The notes beneath the pieces are model-generated. The model searched no databases and was not told the DNA's origin. It saw nothing but the letters and a program-made list of their open reading frames with translations. Made by a program: the position numbers and the translations under genes. DNA of 6,616 nucleotides from an uncultured Clostridium sp. (GTDB lineage: Bacteria; Bacillota; Clostridia; TANB77; CAG-508), in assembly GCA_900556695.1 (NCBI GenBank), contig USQA01000070.1, forward strand, positions 1 to 6,616, in the 5' to 3' direction. Shown here in pieces: positions 1 to 6,155 of the stretch (position 1 is the first letter of the stretch; every line of letters starts with the position of its first letter).

Positions 1-1
1 T

Positions 2-532
2 TACAATCAGCAGGATTAGAGTTGTTTTTTTATATCTAATTTTGTAACCTCTACTTTTCAAATCTTGAATATAAGCATCATGATAAGCCTTATTAATAGC
101 TTCATTTACTTGTCTATTGTATTCTTCTTCTTCATAAATTCTTTGTTTTTCATTTTGTATTCTAGCCTGTTCAACTTTTTCGTTAATATCATAGTTGTTA
201 TTATAATTATTTGGGTTCTGATATTGATTATTTGAAACATTCGGGTTATAAGAATTATTAAAATTAGAATAAGAGTTTTTAACATTTTCTTGTTGTCTTT
301 TCATTTGTTCTATTTGTTCAAGTTCAAGATCATATTGTTTCCTTTTTTGTTCATTTGACAAAGTTTCATAAGCTTCATTAATAAGCTTTAATTTTTCTTC
401 ATATTCTTGCTTATTAGCACCTTCCTGCAAATCAGGATGATACATTCTAACAAGAGTTTTGTATGCTTTTTCAACTATTTCAGGTGCTGCATTTTTATTT
501 ATTTGTAATATATCATAATAATTTTTTTTCAT
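2..532 (-). CDS. J-domain (DnaJ-like) protein, probably C-terminally membrane-anchored; 3' end beyond the window
   Basis: Reading leftward from ATG at 532-530, the frame stays open for 177 codons to the window edge, so the C-terminus is missing. Residues 3-70 form a J domain: an NYYDIL start, helix II, the catalytic HPD tripeptide at 32-34 (within RMYHPDLQ), and helices III/IV with LINEAYETLS. J domains stimulate ATP hydrolysis by an Hsp70 (DnaK) partner. The Gly/Phe and zinc-finger regions of true DnaJ are absent. Instead, residues 83-117 are an Asn/Tyr/Gln-rich low-complexity linker, followed by a charged, probably helical stretch (118-160). The last visible residues, TTLILLIV after KYKK-type basic residues, look like the start of a transmembrane helix, which would place the J domain at the membrane (inference). 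A GAGG ribosome binding site at 541-544 lies 8 nt before the ATG and supports the start. It is a specialised J-protein, not dnaJ itself; its client is unknown. Confidence 0.88.
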   Translation of the reverse strand, partial: MKKNYYDILQINKNAAPEIVEKAYKTLVRMYHPDLQEGANKQEYEEKLKLINEAYETLSNEQKRKQYDLELEQIEQMKRQQENVKNSYSNFNNSYNPNVSNNQYQNPNNYNNNYDINEKVEQARIQNEKQRIYEEEEYNRQVNEAINKAYHDAYIQDLKSRGYKIRYKKTTLILLIV

Positions 533-550
533 AAAACTTACCTCATATAT

Positions 551-579
551 AATATAACACAAAAAATAAAGCTGTTCAA
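551..579 (-). promoter_or_regulatory. Sigma-A-like promoter of the J-domain gene
   Basis: On the minus strand, a -35 box TTGAAC (579-574) is followed after exactly 17 bp by a -10 box TATATT (556-551), each 5 of 6 to consensus. Transcription would start near 544-545, at or just upstream of the GAGG ribosome binding site, so the leader would be very short (about 12 nt). That leader length is the main reason for caution. The region is AT-rich, so chance matches are easy. Confidence 0.5.
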
Positions 580-622
580 TAAAAAATATGCACAACAATA
601 GTTTTTTTTCATAAATTATATC

Positions 623-628
623 AGGTGA
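623..628 (+). promoter_or_regulatory. Ribosome binding site that fixes the patatin start at ATG 634
   Basis: AGGTGA at 623-628 sits 5 nt before ATG 634, a workable Shine-Dalgarno position. An in-frame GTG at 625 lies inside this same motif and has no ribosome binding site of its own upstream (the preceding bases are T-rich then AT-rich). This argues against GTG 625 as the start. Confidence 0.75.
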
Positions 629-633
629 TTTTT

Positions 634-1497
634 ATGAAAAAAGGTTTATGTTTGGCAGGCGGAGGAGTAAAAGGTGCTGCACATATAGGTGCAATAAAAG
701 CATTTGAGGAGGAAAATATTCATTTTGAATATGTAGGAGGAACTTCTTCAGGTAGTATAGTAGCATGTTTATATGCAGCTGGATTTAGTTCAGATGAAAT
801 ATATAATATTTTTAAAAAGTATTGTAAGAAAATAAAATATGTTGATATATTGCAAATATTTAAGCTTATTTTTGGATTATTATTCACAGGTAGAGTAATA
901 ATAAGTGGATTAAATTCAGGAAAGCAAATAGAAAAGTTAATTAATAAAGTGTGTAATGAAAAAAATATATATAATATTACGGATATAAAAAAAACGCTAG
1001 TTATACCTAGTGTAGACTTATGTAATGGAAATGTTATATGTTTTACTTCATGTAATATAGAAAATAGAATTTCAGATGAAATTTTATTTGTAAATGATAT
1101 AGCAATAGGGAAGGCAGTAAGAGGTAGTTGTAGTTATCCTGTGGTATTTTGTCCATGCAAATATAAAGATACAAAATTGATTGATGGTGGAGTAAGAGAA
1201 AACGTTCCATGGAAAGAGCTTAAAGATTTAGGAGCTGACAAAGTAATAAATATTATTTTTGATGATGATATAAATGAAACCTGTAGCAAAAATTTAGTAG
1301 AAGTTGCAGGGCGTTCGCTAAGTTTAATTGGAAGAGAGTTATCTAATTATGAATTGGAAGGAACAGATTATAATATAAAAATTAAAAGTGATAAAGTTGG
1401 ATTGCTGGACATGAGTAAAATTGATGAGCTTTATAAATTAGGATATAGACAGACAAAAATGGAGATTAATAATATAAAAAAGAAATTAAATGAATAA
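634..1497 (+). CDS. Patatin-like phospholipase / lipid acyl hydrolase
   Basis: A 287-residue protein of the bacterial patatin family (RssA/YlbK-like size), predicted to hydrolyse ester bonds in phospholipids or related acyl lipids with a Ser-Asp dyad. All the family's key parts are visible, numbered from ATG 634: the glycine-rich oxyanion loop GGGVKGAAHIGA at 9-20, the nucleophile elbow GTSSG at 36-40 with Ser38, and the Asp of the DGG motif at Asp184. The SCSYP segment before the DGG resembles the family's conserved A-S-x-A/S-x-P stretch. There is no signal peptide or lipobox, so the protein is probably cytosolic or peripheral at the inner face of the membrane. It is cysteine-rich for its size. 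The gene is divergent from the J-protein gene and convergent with the giant activase gene; it appears monocistronic. I could not find a convincing promoter in the 101-bp gap upstream. The family call is firm; substrate and physiological role are unknown. Confidence 0.92.
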   Translation: MKKGLCLAGGGVKGAAHIGAIKAFEEENIHFEYVGGTSSGSIVACLYAAGFSSDEIYNIFKKYCKKIKYVDILQIFKLIFGLLFTGRVIISGLNSGKQIEKLINKVCNEKNIYNITDIKKTLVIPSVDLCNGNVICFTSCNIENRISDEILFVNDIAIGKAVRGSCSYPVVFCPCKYKDTKLIDGGVRENVPWKELKDLGADKVINIIFDDDINETCSKNLVEVAGRSLSLIGRELSNYELEGTDYNIKIKSDKVGLLDMSKIDELYKLGYRQTKMEINNIKKKLNE

Positions 1498-1525
1498 AAA
1501 TAGGAGAGTATTGAAAACTCTCCTA
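1496..1525 (-). terminator. Intrinsic terminator of the giant activase gene, in the convergent gap
   Basis: TAGGAGAGT (1501-1509) pairs perfectly with ACTCTCCTA (1517-1525) around a 7-nt loop, giving a 9-bp stem. On the minus strand the stem is followed by TTTTTA, a proper U-tract, 11 nt after the activase stop codon. On the plus strand the stem is followed by TAAAAATATA, which lacks a U-run, so it would serve the patatin gene less well. The stem starts 3 nt after the patatin stop codon, so it may still protect that transcript's 3' end. Confidence 0.8.
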
Positions 1526-1535
1526 TAAAAATATA

Positions 1536-4500
1536 TTAATTAGATATTTTATTTTCAGATTTTTCTTCTTTTTGATTTTCTGAATCTATAGCCCTTTTTG
1601 CATTTTGCTTTGTTTTTAAATTATCTTTAGCAACAGTCATTAATAATTTAATTCTATTTGTTTGATTTGCTTCACTTGCACCTGGATCATAATCAACAGG
1701 AGATATATTGGCTTCTGGATATTTTTCTCTAATAGTTTTAATAACACCTTTACCAACAACATGGTTTGGTAAGCAAGCAAATGGTTGTACACATATAATA
1801 TTTGGTATATCATGTTCAATATATTCAATCATTTCAGCTGTTAAGAACCATCCTTCACCAGTTTGGTTACCTATTGATAAAACATCTTTTACCATATTTT
1901 CTAGATGCCAAATGTCACATGGAGGCAAATAATCTTTTTTAGAATTAGCTAATGCTATTTTTAAGTCTTTTTCTAATATATCTATAATTTTAATTGCAGC
2001 TTTGCTTAATTTTGCAGATGTTTTATTAGTATTTAATAAATTATTAAATGTGATTTTGTGTGTTGCCATAAATTTAACAAATCCCATAAAGTCTGGAAGT
2101 ATTACTTCAGCACCTTCTTTTTCTAGAAGATCTGCTACAAAGTTATTTCCAAATGGATGATATTTAATTAGTACTTCTCCTACGATTCCAACTTTTGGTT
2201 TTTCAACAGATGTGTCTAATTCTATTTTTTCGAAATCGTTTACTATGTCATAAATACTTTGTTTAAATTCTTTATTAGTAGATTTTACTAATAGTTTTTT
2301 ACATTTTTCCATCCATGTATCAAATAATTTTTGAGTTTCACCTTTATTTACTTCATATGCTCTGTTTTTAGTAAGCATTTTTTGAAGTAAATCAGCATAT
2401 ACAACTGTTTTTATCATTTTATCTATCATTGGAATTGTCAATTTAAATCCAGGCATTTTTTCCATTCCAACTACATTAAATGAAATAACAGGTACGTTGC
2501 TAAAACCTGCATCTTTTAGAGCTTTTCTGATAAATCCAATATAATTTGTTGCTCTACATCCACCGCCTGTTTGAGACATAATTAAAGCTGTTTTGTTTAT
2601 ATCATATTTTCCAGATTGTAATGCTTCTATCATTTGTCCTGTAACTAAGATAGATGGATAACATGCGTCATTATTTACATATTTTAAGCCTGTTTCAACT
2701 GTTTTTTGAGTACATTCTCTTAAAAGAACAAGATTATATCCACATGATCTAACAGCTGTTTCTAATAATTCAAAGTGAATAGGAGCCATTTGAGGACATA
2801 AGATAGTATAATCTTTACGCATTTCTTTTGTGAATATTTCTTTCTTAATTCCATAATCTCCATCAAGATGTTCTATTTGTTTTTCTGCTTCACGTTTTTT
2901 CATACTAGCAAGAAGTGAACGTATACGAATTCTAACTGCTCCTAAGTTATTTACTTCATCTATTTTTATTAAAGTATACATTTTATTATAGCTTGATAAT
3001 ATTTCTTCTACCTGATCTGTTGTTACAGCATCAACACCACAACCAAATGAATTTAGTTGGATTAATTCTAAGTTATCATGTTTTCCAACAAAATCTGCTG
3101 CTGCATATAATCTTGCATGGAATACCCATTGGTCAACAACTCTTAAAGGTCTTTTTGCCTCAGTTTTGTCTGATACACTATCTTCAGTTAATACACATAA
3201 ACCTAATGATGTAATTAAAGTATCAATACCATGATTTATCTCAGGGTCAATATGATATGGACGACCTGCTAAAACAATTCCTTTTAGGTTGTTTTCTTCA
3301 ATATATCTTACAGTGTCAGTTCCTTTTTCTCTAATATCTTTTTTGCATTTTTGGTATTCTGCCTCAGCTTTTTCAGCAGCTTCATTTAATTCAGCTTTTG
3401 TAAAGTTGTATTCTTTAAATTCGTCTAATTCTAATACTTTTTTTACTAAATTTTTCTTATCAAAAGGTAAGAAAGGATTAATAAATTTTATATCATCTCT
3501 TTTTAAGTTTTCTACATTGTTTTTTAATACTTCTGAATATGAAATTACAATTGGGCAATTATAGTGGTTGTCTGATTTTTCATATTCTTTTCTAGAATAT
3601 GGCATACAAGGGTAAAAGATTGTTTTTATACCTTGTTCTATTAAGCTTTCTATATGACCATGTGAAAGTTTTGCTGGATAGCATACTGATTCAGATGGCA
3701 TTGATTCCATACCCTTTTCATAAGTTTTTCTAGTACTTTTTTCAGAAATAATTACTCTAAATCCTAGATTTGTAAAGAAAGTAAACCAGAAAGGATAATC
3801 TTCATACATGTTTAAAACTCTAGGTATACCAATAGTTCCTCTTGTTGCAAATTGTTCTTCAATTGGTTTATAGTCAAATATTCTTTCATATTTATATTGA
3901 ACTAGGTTTGGTAATTTTTTTGATTTATTTATAATTCCAGCACCTTTTTCACAACGGTTACCAGATATATGTCTTTGACCATTGCTGAATTTATTTATTG
4001 TTAATTTACAGTGGTTTTCACAACCGTTGCAACGAGTATGTGTTACTTTAATTTCTAATTTATCTAATTCATCTTCTTTTAAAATTGTAGAATAATATTC
4101 CATATCTAAATTTGATTCAAATTGTTCTTTAGAAAGTAAAGCCATTCCATATGCTCCCATAAGACCAGAGATATCAGGTCTTACAACATTTTTTCCTACA
4201 ATTAATTCAAAGGCTCTTAAAACAGCATCATTATAGAAAGTACCACCTTGTACAACGATATGTTTTCCAAGGGTTTCTACATCTCTTACTTTCATAACTT
4301 TTTGAATTGCATTTTTTATAACAGAGTAAGATAAACCACTAGATATGTCTCCAACAGAATATCCTTCTTTTTGAGCTTGTTTTATTTTTGAGTTCATAAA
4401 AACTGTACATCTAGAACCTAAATCAACAGGTCTTTTTGCGTTAATAGCTTCTTTAACAAATTCTGATATTTCTAAGTTTAAGCTTTTAGCAAATGTTTCT

Positions 4501-5858
4501 ATAAATGATCCGCAACCTGAAGAACAAGCTTCGTTTAGCATGATATTATCAATTGAACCGTTTTTCATTCTAATGTATTTCATATCTTGTCCACCAATAT
4601 CAACTATACTTGTAACATCTGGCTCAAATTGTTTTGCAGCTGTATAATGGGCAATTGTCTCTATTTCGTTTAAATCAACATTAAGAGCTGTTTGGATTAA
4701 TTTTTCTCCATATCCAGTAACACCACTATAACGTAAATGTGCTTTTTCAGGTAAAACAGAATATAATTTTTTTAACATTTCCATTACACTTTTTAAAGGA
4801 TTACCTTCATTACTTCCGTATAGAGAGTATAGAAGATTACCTTCATTATCTATTAATACAAGCTTTGTTGTTGTAGATCCAGCATCAATACCTAAGTAAC
4901 AATCGCCTTCATAATTAGTTATATCTTTTTTTGTTACTTTGTGTTTATCATGTCTTTCCTTAAAAGTCTCATATTCTTCTTTATTTTTAAATAGAGGATC
5001 TAAAGGTTTTGTTGTATTATCATGTGAATTTTTTAGATTTTCTATTTTCTTTTCTAATTCATCTGGAGTTATAGTTTCTGAATTAATAGAATCTAATGCT
5101 GCTCCTTTTGCTACCAAAAGATGTGCCTCTTCTGGAACAATTATCTCATCATCAGTTAATTGCAATGTTTCTATAAATCTTTTTCTTAATTCAGATAAAT
5201 AATTTAAAGGGCCACCTAAAAATGCAACATTTCCTCTAATTGGTCTACCACAAGCAAGTCCACTAATAGTTTGGTTAACAACTGCCTGAAAAATAGATGC
5301 AGCAATATCTTCTTTTGCTGCTCCTTCATTTATTAGAGGTTGTACATCAGTTTTAGCAAAAACTCCACAACGAGAAGCTATAGGATAGATTGTTTGATAT
5401 CCTTTTGCAAGCTCATTAAGACCAGCAGTATCTGTATGTAATAAAGAAGCCATTTGGTCTAGAAATGCACCTGTACCTCCAGCACAAGTACCATTCATAC
5501 GTTGTTCAATAGATTGATCAAAATATATAATTTTTGCATCTTCTCCACCTAATTCAATAACAACATCAGTTTTAGGAATATATTTTTCTACAGCTCTTTT
5601 GCAAGAAACAACCTCTTGAATAAAATCAACCCCTAAAAACTTTGCAGCAGACATAGCACCAGACCCTGTAAGCGACAAAGTAAAAATATTAGAAGGAAAC
5701 TTAAGCAATAAACTCTCTAATACAGAACACACAGTATTTTTTGTATCAGAAAAATGCCTTTGATAATCCTTATATATTGTATTTTTATTACTATCCATAA
5801 CAATAATTTTAACAGTAGTTGAACCAACATCTAATCCAACATGTAATATATTTTCCAT
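1536..5858 (-). CDS. Giant 2-hydroxyacyl-CoA dehydratase activase-related protein: two BcrAD/BadFG (HgdC-like) ATPase modules plus DUF2229/D-component-like region
   Basis: A 1440-residue iron-sulfur protein. Module 1 (about 5-255) and module 2 (about 320-575) are each a full ASKHA ATPase like HgdC, which uses ATP to drive one-electron transfer to 2-hydroxyacyl-CoA dehydratases. Phosphate-1 loops are GLDVGSTTVK (8-17) and GIDAGSTTTK (323-332); phosphate-2 motifs are ELGGED (102-107) and DIGGQD (420-425). Each module keeps both cluster-type cysteines: Cys125/Cys164 and Cys445/Cys484. Residues 607-640 hold CxxCxxxC plus a fourth Cys (610, 613, 617, 636). About 676-900 resembles DUF2229, with SVCYPAK (Cys726) and FYPC (Cys751). 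About 1015-1405 resembles the dehydratase D-component, with DACYPS (Cys1066), GGGC (Cys1101) and a DPGASEANQTNRI-type C-terminal motif (1391-1403). The last 30 residues are a charged tail. There is no signal peptide; it should be cytosolic. The ATG has a strong AAGGAG site 8 nt upstream. Such long fusions are widespread in anaerobes and often annotated as acyl-CoA dehydratase activases; as far as I know their substrate is not established. The length looks complete and the frame is intact. Confidence 0.93.
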   Translation of the reverse strand: MENILHVGLDVGSTTVKIIVMDSNKNTIYKDYQRHFSDTKNTVCSVLESLLLKFPSNIFTLSLTGSGAMSAAKFLGVDFIQEVVSCKRAVEKYIPKTDVVIELGGEDAKIIYFDQSIEQRMNGTCAGGTGAFLDQMASLLHTDTAGLNELAKGYQTIYPIASRCGVFAKTDVQPLINEGAAKEDIAASIFQAVVNQTISGLACGRPIRGNVAFLGGPLNYLSELRKRFIETLQLTDDEIIVPEEAHLLVAKGAALDSINSETITPDELEKKIENLKNSHDNTTKPLDPLFKNKEEYETFKERHDKHKVTKKDITNYEGDCYLGIDAGSTTTKLVLIDNEGNLLYSLYGSNEGNPLKSVMEMLKKLYSVLPEKAHLRYSGVTGYGEKLIQTALNVDLNEIETIAHYTAAKQFEPDVTSIVDIGGQDMKYIRMKNGSIDNIMLNEACSSGCGSFIETFAKSLNLEISEFVKEAINAKRPVDLGSRCTVFMNSKIKQAQKEGYSVGDISSGLSYSVIKNAIQKVMKVRDVETLGKHIVVQGGTFYNDAVLRAFELIVGKNVVRPDISGLMGAYGMALLSKEQFESNLDMEYYSTILKEDELDKLEIKVTHTRCNGCENHCKLTINKFSNGQRHISGNRCEKGAGIINKSKKLPNLVQYKYERIFDYKPIEEQFATRGTIGIPRVLNMYEDYPFWFTFFTNLGFRVIISEKSTRKTYEKGMESMPSESVCYPAKLSHGHIESLIEQGIKTIFYPCMPYSRKEYEKSDNHYNCPIVISYSEVLKNNVENLKRDDIKFINPFLPFDKKNLVKKVLELDEFKEYNFTKAELNEAAEKAEAEYQKCKKDIREKGTDTVRYIEENNLKGIVLAGRPYHIDPEINHGIDTLITSLGLCVLTEDSVSDKTEAKRPLRVVDQWVFHARLYAAADFVGKHDNLELIQLNSFGCGVDAVTTDQVEEILSSYNKMYTLIKIDEVNNLGAVRIRIRSLLASMKKREAEKQIEHLDGDYGIKKEIFTKEMRKDYTILCPQMAPIHFELLETAVRSCGYNLVLLRECTQKTVETGLKYVNNDACYPSILVTGQMIEALQSGKYDINKTALIMSQTGGGCRATNYIGFIRKALKDAGFSNVPVISFNVVGMEKMPGFKLTIPMIDKMIKTVVYADLLQKMLTKNRAYEVNKGETQKLFDTWMEKCKKLLVKSTNKEFKQSIYDIVNDFEKIELDTSVEKPKVGIVGEVLIKYHPFGNNFVADLLEKEGAEVILPDFMGFVKFMATHKITFNNLLNTNKTSAKLSKAAIKIIDILEKDLKIALANSKKDYLPPCDIWHLENMVKDVLSIGNQTGEGWFLTAEMIEYIEHDIPNIICVQPFACLPNHVVGKGVIKTIREKYPEANISPVDYDPGASEANQTNRIKLLMTVAKDNLKTKQNAKRAIDSENQKEEKSENKISN

Positions 5859-5859
5859 A

Positions 5860-5877
5860 ACAAAATCTCCTTTTTGT
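5860..5877 (-). promoter_or_regulatory. Ribosome binding site of the giant gene, flanked by a small inverted repeat
   Basis: The Shine-Dalgarno AAGGAG (5872-5867) lies 8 nt before ATG 5858. It is bracketed by ACAAAA (5877-5872) and TTTTGT (5865-5860), a perfect 6-bp inverted repeat whose 6-nt loop, AGGAGA, displays the ribosome-binding bases. The stem has only one G-C pair and would be weak, so a regulatory role is speculative; the ribosome binding site itself is clear. Confidence 0.7.
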
Positions 5878-5905
5878 ATGTAACTAAAATCTTTTAATCC
5901 CCTTC

Positions 5906-5934
5906 ATTTTATACGGAAAATAGCGATTTGTCAA
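5906..5934 (-). promoter_or_regulatory. Strong sigma-A-type promoter of the giant activase gene
   Basis: On the minus strand, a perfect -35 box TTGACA (5934-5929) is followed after exactly 17 bp by TAAAAT (5911-5906), 5 of 6 to consensus. Transcription would begin near 5899, leaving a leader of about 40 nt. The box quality suggests substantial constitutive expression. No operator or riboswitch is evident in the leader. Confidence 0.85.
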
Positions 5935-5952
5935 ATGGAAAAAGTTGTAAAG

Positions 5953-6013
5953 TTGCCATCGGGGACGGACCTTTTTGGCAATTTTTTGCCACTGGGGACG
6001 GACGTTTTGTCAT
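5953..6013 (+). repeat. REP-like element: two degenerate 33-bp tandem units with GGGGACGGAC cores
   Basis: Two units begin 33 bp apart. Each starts with TTGCCA (5953-5958 and 5986-5991), then two variable bases, then the identical core GGGGACGGAC (5961-5970 and 5994-6003), then a T-run. In unit 1 the arm TGGCAA (5976-5981) can pair with TTGCCA upstream, placing the core in the loop, or with TTGCCA of unit 2 across a TTTT loop. Unit 2's own right arm (TGTCAT, 6008-6013) is degenerate and gives only 4 of 6 pairs. The G-rich cores stand out sharply from the AT-rich surroundings. From memory, similar GGGGACGG-containing hairpin repeats are scattered in intergenic regions of many Bacillota, and REP-type repeats can be linked to IS200-like/RAYT transposases. 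No transposase lies in this window, so this copy would be an orphan. The strand given is arbitrary. Confidence 0.65.
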
Positions 6014-6025
6014 TGGTTCAGGGGT

Positions 6026-6071
6026 TAAACCGCTAAATTATTAATAATAATCTTAAATAATATACGGTTTA
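6026..6071. repeat. Short inverted repeat TAAACCG / CGGTTTA upstream of the GerMN gene
   Basis: TAAACCG at 6026-6032 is mirrored exactly by CGGTTTA at 6065-6071, with 32 bp of AT-rich DNA between them. The left copy also sits in a small near-palindrome, GGTTAAACC (6023-6031). The pair could be two half-sites for a DNA-binding regulator acting on the divergent region, but 7-bp matches at this distance can arise by chance. Confidence 0.25.
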
Positions 6072-6103
6072 GTATAAATTTTAATTTAAAATAAGTTCTA
6101 AAA

Positions 6104-6131
6104 TGGACAAACAAATAATAATATTTGTAAT
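6104..6131 (+). promoter_or_regulatory. Candidate promoter of the GerMN-domain gene
   Basis: TGGACA (6104-6109, 5 of 6 to the -35 consensus) is followed after 16 bp by TGTAAT (6126-6131, 5 of 6 to the -10 consensus). Transcription would start near 6138, about 18 nt before the ATG and just ahead of the GAGGAGG ribosome binding site (6144-6150). If the gene is read in sporulating cells by another sigma factor, this match may be irrelevant. Confidence 0.4.
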
Positions 6132-6155
6132 AAATAGATTTTTGAGGAGGTAAAA

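Noticed and set aside
589..617. Possible patatin promoter (TGCACA, 17 bp, TAAATT)
   Set aside because: Each box matches only 4 of 6, and the implied transcription start near 624 would remove part of the ribosome binding site at 623-628.
1640..1828. 62-codon minus-strand reading frame
   Set aside because: It is in another frame of the giant gene on the same strand and encodes Ile/Leu/Tyr-rich sequence typical of a shifted frame; the giant gene's frame across it matches conserved family motifs.
1708..1932. 74-codon plus-strand reading frame
   Set aside because: It lies antisense within the giant activase gene, has no ribosome binding site I can see, and shows no recognisable domain; it is a by-product of the real gene's codons.
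2993..3564. Two plus-strand reading frames (2993-3214 and 3289-3564)
   Set aside because: Both are antisense to conserved parts of the giant gene and their Leu/His- or Phe/Ser-rich translations match no family I know.
4939..5202. 87-codon plus-strand reading frame
   Set aside because: It is antisense to the linker and end of the first activase module, with a Ser/Phe-rich translation and no start signals.
5859..5905. Possible riboswitch in the leader of the giant gene
   Set aside because: The leader is only about 40 nt, too short for the known riboswitch classes, and shows only one weak hairpin.
5953..5991. Intrinsic terminator reading of the T-rich hairpins
   Set aside because: The T-runs fall inside loops or between arms, not after a GC-rich stem, and no gene ends here; both flanking genes start from this gap.
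5953..6013. Possible CRISPR repeats
   Set aside because: There are only two degenerate units, adjacent with no spacer of constant length between exact repeats, and no cas genes in view; arm pairing fits a REP-like element better.
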